The translations under genes and the position numbers were made by a program. 64,000 nt of DNA, from assembly GCA_023974075.1 (NCBI GenBank), contig CM043807.1, positions 1,124,623-1,188,622 of the forward strand, in the 5' to 3' direction. The notes below the pieces were generated by a model. It was not told the origin of the DNA. It worked only from the letters and a program-made list of their open reading frames with translations, and made no database searches. The stretch comes from Chaenocephalus aceratus. Taxonomy: Eukaryota; Chordata; Actinopteri; Perciformes; Channichthyidae. Below are positions 52,400 to 64,000 of the stretch, piece by piece (position 1 is the first letter of the stretch; each line of letters begins with the position of its first letter).

Positions 52400-52810
52400 T
52401 GTTATGAATGGGTGAAGCAGGTAGGACTCAAAGCAGAATAACGAAAAGCGAGCTTTATTAAATTAATAAAGCTGTGGCAAAAACAAGGCAGAATCCCAAA
52501 AATATCCAAAGCAGCACAAGGAACACAGACCGTGGAATAACATGGAGGGGAACAATGACCGACATGGAACACGGGGAAGACTAAATACACAGAAGGGTAA
52601 TCACAGAACAAGACGCAGCTGGGCAGGGGAGGAGAAACACAAAGGACAACAGGTGAACACAATCGGGTAATCAGGGAGGGAAACAGACAGAAAGCAGACA
52701 GGCAGGAAACGGGTGGTGAACACTTTACACAATAAAACAGGAAACCCAAAGACAAGAAAACACCAACACAGACAAAACTACAAACGTGACATAACATGAG
52801 AATCGTGACA
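52400..52810 (-). repeat. LTR, right (5' LTR in element orientation)
   Basis: Partner of 49821-50240 with the same ends. It is followed directly by CTACC, the target duplication. Confidence 0.92.
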
Positions 52811-52815
52811 CTACC

Positions 52816-53220
52816 TATAGGTTCCTGTGTGTGTGTGGTGTGTGTGTGTGGTGTGTGTGTGTGTGTTGTGTGTGTGTTGTGTGTGGGGTGGGGGGGCAGA
52901 CAGCTAGCAGCTAGCATAGCTAACACAGCACCCACATGGAATTGGAAGTGACCACGGCCCTTGACATAATGCAGAACTCTTCTAACGTTAGAGGCTCTGC
53001 AGGGATGGTCTCGTCTCCTGCTAACAGCTGAACTAATATAATTAAGATGCATTTTATTTAAAATTTCGATTTAAAATGTTCAAGTATATTTTGATATGCA
53101 ACAGAAATGATCTGTTATGTCTGTGTTACAAAACAGCATTCTTGCATTTGTTGTATAATCAAGTATGTTAGTGTTTGTTTGGACACACACTGTAGTTCAG
53201 AGTAGTGCTGCATGGCTGTG
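52816..53220. other. (GT)n microsatellite and unique spacer
   Basis: 52828-52886 is an interrupted (GT)n tract with TGTGGTG and TGTTGTG breaks, then a short G-run. The remainder up to the satellite start shows no gene or recognised repeat. Confidence 0.7.
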
Positions 53221-56200
53221 AGCCGGGTGGTGAGCAGAGAGTGATGTGAGCAGAGAGTGATGTTAGCAGAGAGTGATGTGAGCAGAGGGTGATGTGAGCA
53301 GAGAGTGATGTGAGCAGAGAGTGATGTGAGCAGAGAGTGATTGAGCAGGGAGTGATGTGAGCAGAGAGTGATGTGGTGAGCAGAGAGTGATGTGAGCAGA
53401 GGGTGATGTGAGCGAGAGTGATGTGAGCAGGGAGTGATGTGAGCAGAGAGTGATGTGATGTGAGCAGAGAGTGATGTGATGTGAGCAGAGAGTGATGTGA
53501 TGTGAGCAGAGAGTGATGGAGCAGAGAGTGATGTGAGCAGAGAGTGATGTGAGCAGGGAGTGATGTGAGCAGAGAGTGATGTGCAGGGAGTGATGTGAGC
53601 AGGGAGTGATGTGAGCAGAGAGTGATGTGAGCAGAGAGTGATGTGAGCAGAGAGTGATGTGATGTGAGCAGAGAGTGATGTGAGCAGAGAGTGATGTGAG
53701 CAGAGGGTGATGTGAGCAGAGAGTGATGTGAGCAGGGAGTGATGTGAGCAGAGAGTGATGTGATGTGAGCAGAGAGTGATGTGATGTGAGCAGAGAGTGA
53801 TGTGATGTGAGCAGAGAGTGATGTGAGCAGGGAGTGATGTGAGCAGAGAGTGATGTGAGCAGAGAGTGATGTGAGCAGGAGTGATGTGAGCAGAGAGTGA
53901 TGTGAGCAGAGAGTGATGTGAGCAGAGAGTGATGTGATGTGAGCAGAGAGTGATGTGAGCAGAGAGTGATGTGAGCAGAGAGTGATGTGAGCAGAGAGTG
54001 ATGTGAGCAGAGAGTGATGTGATGTGTGCAGGAGTGATGTGAGCAGAGAGTGATGTGAGCAGAGAGTGATGTGAGCAGAGAGTGATGTGAGCAGGGAGTG
54101 ATGTGAGCAGAGAGTGATGTGAGCAGAGAGTGATGTGATGTGAGCAGGGAGTGATGTGAGCAGGGAGTGATGTGAGCAGAGAGTGATGTGATGTGAGCAG
54201 GGAGTGATGTGAGCAGAGAGTGATGTGAGCAGGGAGTGATGTGAGCAGAGAGTAATGTGATGTGAGCAGAGAGTGATGTGAGCAGAGAGTGGTGTGATCA
54301 GAGAGTGATGTGATTGTGAGCAGAGAGTGATGTGATGTGAGCAGAGAGTGGTGTGATGTGAGCAGAGAGTGATGTGATGTGAGCAGAGAGTGATGTGAGC
54401 AGAGAGTGATGTGAGCAGAGAGTGATGTGATGTGAGCAGAGAGTGATGTGATGTGAGCAGAGAGTGATGTGAGCAGAGAGTGATGTGAGCAGAGAGTGGT
54501 GTGATGTGAGCAGAGAGTGTGATGTGAGCAGAGAGTGATGTGAGCAGAGAGTGATGTGAGCAGAGAGTGATGTGATGTGAGCAGAGAGTGATGTGAGCAG
54601 AGAGTGATGTGAGCAGAGAGTGATGTGAGCAGAGAGTGATGTGAGCAGAGAGTGGTGTGAGCAGAGAGTGATGTGAGCAGAGAGTGATGTGAGCAGAGAG
54701 TGATGTGATGTGCGCAGAGGTGATGTGAGCAGAGAGTGATGTGAGCAGAGAGTGATGTGAACAGAGAGTGATGTGAGCAGAGAGTGATGTGATGTGAGCA
54801 GAGAGTGATGTGAGCAGAGAGTGATGTGAGCAGAGAGTGATGTGAGCAGAGAGTGATGTGAGCAGAGAGTGGTGTGATCAGAGTGTGATGTGATGTGAGC
54901 AGAGAGTGATGTGATGTGAGCAGAGAGTGATGTGAGCAGAGAGTGATGTGAGCAGAGAGTGATGTGAGCAGGGAGTGATGTGAGCAGAGAGTGATGTGAT
55001 GTGAGCAGAGAGTGATGTGAGCAGAGGGTGATGTGGCAGAGAGTGATGTGAGCAGGGAGTGTGAGCAGAGAGTGATGTGAGCAGAGGGTGATGTGAGCAG
55101 AGAGTGATGTGAGCAGGGAGTGATGTGAGCAGAGAGTGATGTGATGTGAGCAGAGAGTGATGTGATGTGAGCAGAGAGTGATGTGATGTGAGCAGAGAGT
55201 GATGTGAGCAGAGAGTGATGTGAGCAGAGAGTGATGTGAGCAGGGAGTGATGTGAGCAGAGAGTGATGTGAGCAGGGAGTGATGTGAGCAGGGAGTGATG
55301 TGAGCAGAGAGTGATGTGAGCAGAGAGTGATGTGAGCAGAGAGTGATGTGATGTGAGCAGAGAGTGATGTGAGCAGAGAGTGATGTGAGCAGAGGGTGAT
55401 GTGAGCGAGAGTGATGTGAGCAGGGAGTGATGTGAGCAGAGAGTGATGTGATGTGAGCAGAGAGTGATGTGATGTGAGCAGAGAGTGATGTGATGTGAGC
55501 AGAGAGTGATGTGAGCAGGGAGTGATGTGAGCAGAGAGTGATGTGAGCAGAGAGTGATGTGAGCAGGGAGTGAGTGATGTGAGCAGAGAGTGATGTGAGC
55601 AGAGAGTGTGAGCAGAGAGTGAAGCGTGATGGATGTGAGCAGAGAGTGATGTGTGAGCAGAGAGTGATGTGAGCAGAGAGTGATGTGAGCGAGAGTGATG
55701 TGAGCAGAGAGTGATGTGGTGTGCAGGGAGTGATGTGAGCAGAGTGATGTGAGCAGAGAGTGATGTGAGCAGAGTGATGTGAGCAGGGGTGAGTGATGTG
55801 AGCAGAGAGTGATGTGAGCAGAGAGTGATGTGATGTGAGCAGGGAGTGATGTGAGCAGGGAGTGATGGAGCAGAGAGTGATGTGATGTGAGCAGGAGTGA
55901 TGTGAGCGAGAGAGAGTGATGTGAGCAGGGAGTGATGTGAGCAGAGAGTAATGTGATGTGAGCAGAGAGTGATGTGAGCAGAGAGTGGTGTGATCAGAGA
56001 GTGATGTGATGTGAGCAGAGAGTGATGTGATGTGAGCAGAGAGTGGTGTGATGTGGCAGAGAGTGAGTGATGTGAGCAGTGAGTGATGTGAGCAGAGAGT
56101 GATGTGAGCAGAGAGTGATGTGATGTGAGCAGAGAGTGATGTGATGTGAGCAGAGAGTGATGTGAGCAGAGAGTGATGTGAGCAGAGAGTGGGTGATGTG

Positions 56201-59200
56201 AGCAGAGAGTGATGTGATGTGAGCAGAGAGTGATGTGAGCAGAGAGTGATGTGAGCAGAGAGTGATGTGATGTGAGCAGAGAGTGATGTGAGCAGAGAGT
56301 GATGTGAGCAGAGAGTGATGTGAGCAGAGAGTGATGTGAGCAGAGAGTGGTGTGAGCAGAGAGTGATGTGAGCAGAGAGTGATGTGAGCAGAGAGTGATG
56401 TGATGTGTGAGCAGAGAGTGATGTGAGCAGAGAGTGATGTGAGCAGAGAGTGATGTGAACAGAGAGTGATGTGAGCAGAGAGTGATGTGATGTGAGCAGA
56501 GAGTGATGTGAGCAGAGAGTAATGTGAGCAGAGAGTGATGTGAGCAGAGAGTGATGTGAGCAGAGAGTGGTGTGATCAGAGAGAGTGATGTGATGTGAGC
56601 AGAGAGTGATGTGATGTGAGCAGAGAGTGATGTGAGCAGAGAGTGATGTGAGCAGTGAGTGGTGTGAGCAGAGAGTGATGTGAGCAGAGAGTGATGTGAG
56701 AGAGAGTGATGTGATGTGAGCAGAGAGTGATGTGAGCAGAGAGTGATGTGAGCAGAGAGTGATGCGAGCAGAGAGTGATGTGAGCAGAGAGTGATGTGAG
56801 CAGATGGTGAGCAGATGTGAGAGAGAGTGATGTGAGCAGGGAGTGATGTGAGCAGAGAGTGATGTGAGCAGGGAGTGATGTGAGCAGAGAGTGATGATGT
56901 GAGCAGAGAGTGATGTGAGCAGAGAGTGATGTGAGCAGAGAGTGATGTGAGCAGAGTGATGTGAGCAGAGGGTGATGTGAGCAGGAGTGATGTGAGCAGG
57001 GAGTGATGTGAGCAGAGAGTGTGTGATGTGAGCAGAGAGTGATGTGAGCAGAGAGTGATGTAATGTGAGCAGAGAGTGATGTGAGCAGAGAGTGATGTGA
57101 GCAGAGAGTGATGTGATGTGAGCAGAGAGTGATGTAGCAGAGAGTGGTGTGAGCAGAGAGTGATGTGATGTGAGCAGAGAGTGATGTGATGTGAGCAGAG
57201 AGTGATGTGAGCAGAGAGTGATGTGAGCAGCGAGAGTGATGTGAGCAGAGAGTGATGTGATGTGTGCAGGGAGTGATGTGAGCAAGAGAGTGATGTGAGC
57301 AGAGAGTGATGTGAGCAGAGAGTGATGTGAGCAGGGAGTGATGTGAGCAGAGAGTGATGTGAGCAGAGAGTGATGTGATGTGAGCAGGGAGTGATGTGAG
57401 CAGGGAGTGATGTGAGCAGAGAGTGATGTGATGTGAGCAGGGAGTGATGTGAGCAGAGAGTGATGTGAGCAGGGAGTGATGTGAGCAGAGAGTGATGTGA
57501 TGTGAGCAGAGAGTGGTGAGCAGAGAGTGGTGTGATCAGAGAGTGATGTGATGTGAGCAGAGAGTGATGTGATGTGAGCAGAGTGGTTGTGATGTGAGCA
57601 GAGAGTGATGTGATGTGAGCAGAGAGTGATGTGAGCAGAGAGTGAGTGATGTGATGTGAGCAGAGAGTGATGTGAGCAGAGAGTGATGTGATGTGAGCAG
57701 AGAGTGATGTGATGTGAGCAGAGAGTGATGTGAGCAGAGAGTGATGTGAGCAGAGAGTGGTGTGATGTGAGCAGAGAGTGATGTGATGTGAGCAGAGAGT
57801 GATGTGAGCAGAGAGTGATGTGAGCAGAGAGTGGTGATGTGAGCAGAGAGTGATGTGAGCAGAGAGTGATGTGAGCAGAGAGTGATGTGATGTGAGCAGA
57901 GAGTGATGTGAGCAGAGAGTGATTTGAGCAGAGAGTGATGTGAGCAGAGAGTGATGTGAGCAGAGAGTGATGTGATGTGAGCAGAGAGTGATGTGAGCAG
58001 AGAGTGATGCGAGCAGAGAGTGATGTGAGCAGAGAGTGATGTGAGCAGAGAGTGATGTGAGCAGGGAGTGATGTGAGCAGAGAGTGATGTGAGCAGAGAG
58101 TGATGCGAGCAGAGAGTGATGCGAGCAGAGAGTGATGCGAGCAGAGAGTGATGCGAGCAGAGATGATGCGAGCAGAGAGTGATGTGAGCAGAGAGTGATG
58201 TGAGCAGAGAGTGATGTGATGTGAGCAGAGAGTGATGTGAGCAGAGAGAGGATGTGAGCAGAGAGTGATGTGAGCAGGGAGTGATGTGAGCAGAGAGTGA
58301 TGTGAGCAGGGAGTGATGTGAGCAGGGAGTGATGTGAGCAGAGAGTGATGTGAGCAGAGAGTGATGTGAGCAGAGAGTGATGTGATGTGAGCAGAGAGTG
58401 ATGTGAGCAGAGAGTGATGTGAGCAGGGGTGATGTGAGCAGAGAGTGATGTGAGCAGGGGAGTGATGTGAGCAGAGAGTGATGTGATGTGAGCAGAGAGT
58501 GATGTGAGCAGGGAGTGATGTGAGCAGAGGTGATGTGAGCAGAGAGTGATGTGAGCAGGGAGTGATGTGAGCAGAGAGTGATGTGAGCAGAGAGTGATGT
58601 GAGCAGAGAGTGATGTGATGTGAGCAGAGAGTGATGTGAGCGAGGAGCGTGATGTGAGCAGAGAGTGATGTGATGTGTGCAGGGAGTGATGTGAGCAGAG
58701 AGTGATGTGAGCAGAGAGTGATGTGAGCAGAGAGTGATGTGAGCAGGGAGTGATGTGAGCAGAGAGTGATGTGAGCAGAGAGTGATGTGATGTGAGCAGG
58801 GAGTGATGTGAGCAGGGAGTGATGTGAGCAGAGAGTGTGTGATGTGAGCAGGGAGTGATGTGAGCAGAGTGATGATGTGAGCAGGGAGTGATGTGAGCAG
58901 AGAGAGTGATGTGAGCAGAGGTGGTGTGATCAGAGAGTGATGTGATGTGAGCAGAGAGTGATGTGATGTGAGCAGAGAGTGGTGTGATGTGAGCAGAGAG
59001 TGATGTGTGTGAGCAGGAGTGATGTGAGCAGAGAGTGATGTGAGCAGAGAGTGATGTGAGCAGAGAGTGATGTGATGTGAGCAGAGAGTGATGTGAGCAG
59101 AGAGTGATGTGAGCGAGAGTGATGTGAGCAGAGGTGATGTGAGCAGTGAGTGGTGTGAGCAGAGAGTGATGTGAGCAGAGAGTGATGTGAGCAGAGAGTG

Positions 59201-62200
59201 ATGTGATGTGAGCAGAGAGTGATGTGAGCAGAGAGTGATGTGAGCAGAGAGTGATGTGAGCAGAGAGTGATGTGAGCAGAGAGTGATGTGAGCAGAGAGT
59301 GATGCGAGCAAGAGAGTGATGTGAGCAGAGAGTGATGTGAGCAGAGGGTGATGTGAGCAGAGTGATGTGAGCAGGGAGTGATGTGAGCAGAGAGTGATGT
59401 GAGCAGGGAGTGATGTGAGCAGAGAGTGATGTGAGCAGAGAGTGATGTGAGCGAGAGTGATGTGGCAGAGAGTGAGAGTGATGTGAGCAGAGAGTGATGT
59501 GAGCAGAGGGTGATGTGAGCAGAGAGTGATGTGAGCAGGGAGTGATGTGAGCAGAGAGTGATGTGATGTGAGCAGAGAGTGATGTGATGTGAGCAGAGAG
59601 TGATGTGATGTGAGCAGAGAGTGATGTGAGCAGAGAGTGATGTGAGCAGGGAGTGATGTGAGCAGAGGAGTAATGTGAGCAGAGAGTGATGTGAGCGGGA
59701 GTGATGTGAGCGAGAGTGATGTGAGCAGAGAGTGATGTGAGCAGGGAGTGATGTGAGCAGGAGTGATGTGAGCAGAGAGTGATGTGAGCAGAGAGTGATG
59801 TGATGTGAGCAGAGAGTGATGTGAGCAGAGATTGAGTAATGGAGCAGAGAGGATGTGAGCAGAGAGTGATGTGAGCAGAGAGTGATGTGATGTGAGCAGA
59901 GAGTGATGTGAGCAGAGAGTGATGCGAGCAGAGAGTGATGTGAGCAGAGAGTGATGTGAGCAGAGAGTGATGTGAGCAGGGAGTGATGTGAGCAGAGAGT
60001 GATGCGAGCAGAGAGTGATGCGAGCAGAGAGTGATGCGAGCAGAGAGTGATGCGTGCAGAGAGTGATGTGAGCAGAGAGTGATGTGAGCAGAGAGTGATG
60101 TGATGTGAGCAGAGAGTGATGTGAGAGCGAGAAGTGATGTGAGCAGAGAGTGATGTGAGCAGAGGAGTGATGTGAGCAGAGAGTGATGTGAGCAGGGAGT
60201 GATGTGAGCAGGGAGTGAGTGAGTGAGCAGAGAGTGATGTGAGCAGAGAGTGATGTGAGCAGAGTGATGTGATGTGAGCAGAGAGTGATGAGTGAGCAGA
60301 GAGTGATGTGAGCAGAGGGTGATGTGAGCGAGAGTGATGTGAGCAGGGAGTGATGTGAGCAGAGAGTGATGTGAGCAGAGAGTGATGTGAGCAGGGAGTG
60401 ATGTGAGCGAGTGATGTGAGCAGAGAGTGATGTGAGCAGGAGTGATGTGAGCAGAGAGTGATGTGAGCAGAGAGTGATGTGAGCAGAGAGTGATGTGATG
60501 TGAGCAGAGAGTGATGTGAGCAGAGAGTGATGTGAGCAGAGAGTGATGTGAGCAGAGAGTGATGTGATGTGTGCAGGGAGTGATGTGAGCAGCGAGAGTG
60601 ATGTGAGCAGAGTGATGTGAGCAGAGAGTGAGTGAGCAGGGAGTGATGTGAGCAGAGAGTGATGCAGAGAGAGAGTGATGTGAGCAGGGAGTGATGTGAG
60701 CAGGGAGTGATGTGAGCAGAGAGTGATTGATGTGAGCAGGGAGTGATGTGAGCAGAGCGTGATGTGAGCAGGGAGTGATGTGAGCAGAGAGTGATGTAGC
60801 AGAGAGTGGTGTGATCAGAGAGTGATGTGATGTGAGCAGAGAGTGATGTGATGTGAGCAGAGAGTGGTGTGATGTGAGCAAGAGTGATGATGTGAGCAGA
60901 GATGTGAGATGTGAGCAGAGAGTGATGTGAGCAGAGAGTGATGTGCAGAGAGTGATGTGATGTGAGGAGAGTGATGTGAGCAGAGAGTGATGTGAGCAGA
61001 GAGTGATGTGAGCAGAGAGTGATGTGAGCAGTGAGTGGTGTGAGCAGAGAGTGTTGAGCAGAGAGTGATGTTGAGCAGAGAGTGATGTGATGTGAGCAGA
61101 GAGTGATGTGAGCGAGAGTGATGTGAGCAGAGAGTGATGTGAGCAGAGAGTGATTGAGCAGAGAGTGATGTGAGCAGAGAGTGATGCGAGCAGGAGTGAT
61201 GTGAGCAGAGAGTGATGTGAGCAGCGGGTGATGTGAGCAGAGAGTGATGTGAGCGGGAGTGATGTGAGCAGAGAGTGATGTGAGCAGGAGTGATGTGCGC
61301 AGAGAGTGATGTGAGCAGAGAGTGATGTGAGCAGAGGTGATGTGAGCAGAGAGTGATGTGAGCAGAGAGTGATGTGAGCAGAGGGTGATGTGAGCGAGAG
61401 CGTGATGTGAGCAGGGAGTGATGTGAGCAGAGAGTGATGTGATGTGAGCAGAGAGTGATGTGATGTGAGCAGAGAGTGATGTGGATGTGAGCAGAGAGTG
61501 ATGTGAGCAGAGAGTGATGTGAGCAGGGAGTGATGTGAGCAGAGAGTAATGTGAGCAGAGTGATGTGAGCAGGGAGTGATGTGAGCAGAGATTGATGTGG
61601 CAGAGAGAGTGGTGAGCAGGGAGTGATGTGAGCAGGAGAGTGATGTGAGCAGAGAGTGATGTGAGCAGAGAGTGATGTGATGTGAGCAGAGAGTGATGTG
61701 AGCGAGAGTGATGTAATGTGAGCAGAGAGTGATGTGAGCAGAGAGTGATGTGAGCAGCGAGTGATTGATGTGAGCAGAGAGTGATGTGAGCAGCGAGTGG
61801 TGTGAGAGAGTGATGTGATGTGAGCAGAGAGTGATGTGATGTGAGCAGAGAGTGATGTGCGAGCAGAGAGTGATGTGCAGCAGCGAGTGATGTGAGCAGA
61901 GAGTGATGTGATGTGTGCAGGAGTGATGTGAGCAGAGGAGTGATGTGAGCAGAGAGTGATGTGAGCAGAGAGTGATGTGAGCAGTAGTGATGTGAGCAGA
62001 GAGTGATGTGAGCAGAGAGTGATGTGATGAGCAGGGAGTGATGTGAGCAGGGAGTGATGTGATGTGAGCAGGGAGTGATGTGAGCAGAGAGTGATGTGAG
62101 CAGGGAGTGATGTGAGCAGAGAGTGATGTGATTGAGCAGAGAGTGATGTGAGCAGAGAGTGGTGTGATCGAGAGTGATGTGATGTGAGCAGAGAGTGATG

Positions 62201-64000
62201 TGATGTGAGCAGAGAGTGGTGTGATGTGAGCAGAGAGTGATGTGTGATGTGAGAGCAGAGAGTGATGTGAGCAGAGAGTGATGTGCAGAGAGTGATGTGA
62301 TGTGCAGCAGAGAGTGATGTGATGTGGCAGAGAGTGTGAGGCAGAGAGTGATGTGAGCAGAGAGTGGTGTGTGTGGCAGAGAGTGATGTGATGTGAGCAG
62401 AGAGTGATGTGAGCAGGAGTGATGTGAGCAGAGAGTGATGTGATGTGAGCAGAGAGTGATGTGATGTGAGCAGAGGAGTGAGTGAGCAGAGGTGATGTGA
62501 GCAGAGAGTGATGTGAGCAGAGAGTGGTTGTGCAGAAGAGATGTGAGCAGAGAGTGATGTGAGCAGAGAGTGATGTGATGTGAGCAGAGAGTGATGTGAG
62601 CAGAGAGTGATTTGAGCAGAGGTGATGTGAGCAGAGAGTGATGTGAGCAGAGAGTGATGTGTGGAGCAGCGAGTGATGTGAGCAGAGAGTGATGTGAGCA
62701 GAGAGTGATGCGAGCAGAGAGTGATGTGAGCAGAGAGTGATGTGAGCAGAGAGTGATGTGAGCAGGGAGTGATGTGAGCAGAGAGTGATGTGAGCAGAGA
62801 GTGATGTGAGCAGAGAGTGATGCGAGCAGAGAGGATGCGAGCAGAGAGTGATGCGAGCAGAGAGTGATGTGCAAGAGTGATGTGAGCGAGAGTGAGTGAG
62901 TGAGCAGAGAGTGATGTGAGCAGAGAGTGATGTGAGCAGAGAGTGATGTGAGCAGGGAGTGATGTGAGCAGAGAGTGATGTGAGCAGGGAGTGATGTGAG
63001 CCGGCGTGATGTGAGCAGAGAGTGATGTGAGCAGAGAGTGATGTGATGTGAGCAGAGAGTGATGTGAGCAGAGAGTGATGTGAGCAGAGGGTGATGTGAG
63101 CAGAGAGTGATGTGCGCAGGGAGTGATGATGTGAGCGAGAGTGATGTGATGTGAGCAGAGAGTTGTGGATGTGAGCAGAGAGTGATGTGATGTGAGCAGA
63201 GAGTGATGTGAGCAGGGAGTGATGTGAGCGAGAGTGATGTTGAGCAGAGAGTGATGTGAGCAGGGAGTGATGTGAGCAGAGAGTGATGTGAGCAGAGAGT
63301 GATGTGAGCAGAGCGTGATGTGAGCAGAGAGTGTGTGAGCAGAGAGTGATGTGAGCAAGCGAGTGTGATGTGAGCAGAGAGTGATGTGATGTGTGCAGGG
63401 AGTGATGTGAGCAGAGAGTGATGTGAGCAGAGAGTGATGTGAGCAGAGCGAGTGAGTGAGCAGGGAGTGATGTGAGCAGAGAGTGATGTGAGCAGAGAGT
63501 GATGTGATGTGAGCCAGGGAGTGATGTGAGCAGGGAGTGATGTGAGCAGAGAGTGATGTGTGATGAGCAGGGAGTGATGTGAGCAGAGAGTGATGTGAGC
63601 AGGGAGTGATGTGAGCAGAGAGTGATGTGATGTGAGCGCAGAGTGATGTGAGCGAGAGTGGTGTGATCAGAGAGTGATGTGATGTGAGAGGTGAGTGATG
63701 TGTGGATGAGCAGAGAGTGGTGTGATGTGAGCAGAGAGTGATGTGATGTGAGCAGAGAGTGATGTGAGCAGAGAGTGATGTGAGCGAGAGAGTGATGTGA
63801 TGTGAGCAGAGAGTGATGTGAGCAGAGAGTGTGTGAGCAGAGAGTGATGTGAGCAGGGAGTGATGTGAGCAGGGAGTGAGTGATGTGAGCAGAGAGTGAT
63901 GTGAGCAGAGAGTGATGTGATGTGAGCGAGTGATGTGAGCAGAGAGTGATGTGAGCAGAGAGGGTGATGTGAGCAGAGAGTGATGTGAGCAGGGAGTGAT
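53221..64000. repeat. 16-bp satellite array with higher-order structure, open-ended
   Basis: GAGCAGAGAGTGATGT is repeated head to tail for 10.8 kb to the window end, with a frequent 21-bp variant that carries an extra GATGT, GGGAGT and GCGAGC variants and many small indels. Only one C per unit gives a very strong G-over-C strand skew. Marker variants recur every 1.3-1.9 kb (see findings). The inverse strand unit has no stop in any frame, so enormous Ser/His/Leu-rich open frames (up to 2588 codons) arise; they are not genes. Confidence 0.97.

Larger units (their letters stand above)
49821..52810 (-). mobile_element. Complete non-autonomous LTR retrotransposon (2990 bp)
   Basis: Two direct repeats of 420 and 411 bp (49821-50240, 52400-52810) start TGTTAYGAATGGGTGAAGCA and end AATCGTGACA. 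CTACC flanks both outer ends (49816-49820, 52811-52815), a 5-bp target duplication. On the - strand a GAGGGGGGGGTTC purine tract precedes one LTR, so the element reads leftwards, and GAATTAACCGACCACATTTGG follows the other LTR as the likely primer-binding region. The interior has no protease, RT or integrase but four blocks of tandem repeats. It resembles a large retrotransposon derivative mobilised in trans, probably by Gypsy-type machinery. Confidence 0.92.

Noticed and set aside
53115..63358. Very long - strand open frames (up to 2588 codons) of Ser/His/Leu/Thr
   Set aside because: They arise because the inverse of the 16-bp unit lacks stops in all three frames. No conserved domain, start context or codon structure; indels change phase without ending the frame.
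53221..64000. CRISPR array
   Set aside because: The units are contiguous 16/21-mers without unique spacers, and the genome is eukaryotic.

Overview
The window looks like a repeat-dominated, intron/intergenic-type stretch of a ray-finned (probably percomorph) fish genome. The reasons are the mix of fish-style hAT, Harbinger/ISL2EU, L2-type LINE, Ty3/Gypsy and class-I ERV sequences, the YqaJ-plus-THAP transposon gene pair, and the TA/CA microsatellites. I see no confident single-copy host gene. Almost every coding signal belongs to a mobile element, and most are broken.

Layout. 0-9.2 kb: AT-rich DNA with a piggyBac-like candidate, a ~220-bp tandem repeat and three well-delimited non-autonomous hAT elements. 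9.2-16.2 kb: a TTAA-flanked element carrying two nested MITEs, a Gypsy RT fragment fused to a Harbinger-type MITE (three copies of that MITE lie in 4 kb, with remnants of a MADF domain), and a BED-finger hAT element containing two further insertions. 16.2-29 kb: one degraded ISL2EU-type (PIF/Harbinger) element with convergent genes, YqaJ nuclease on + and THAP/DDE transposase on -. Its transposase reading frame is cut by an L2 3' fragment, a 3.8-kb long-TIR element (itself holding a hAT) and a nearly 2.9-kb L2 LINE. 29-31.5 kb: a fish MITE whose 3' part has expanded into a 57-bp minisatellite, then an inverted relative of the long-TIR element that carries a THAP exon. 31.5-48.7 kb: an L2-like LINE, then a hAT transposase gene split by a ~13.8-kb insertion block. 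That block holds an L2 piece, an ERV with pro-pol-env, a second LINE clade interrupted by a hAT, and fragments of an ORF1 protein and of another YqaJ gene. 49.8-52.8 kb: a complete 3.0-kb LTR element with 5-bp target duplication and no pol, filled with tandem repeats. 53.2-64 kb: a giant 16-bp satellite with higher-order structure, running off the window end.

The elements do not form a working pathway. The value of the window is its insertion stratigraphy: seven hAT-type elements have perfect 8-bp target-site duplications (an eighth is 7/8), nesting gives relative ages, and interrupted reading frames can be followed across the insertions. Coordinates of element edges come from reading terminal inverted repeats and target duplications by eye. 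Family names are from recognition of motifs, not from database searches.
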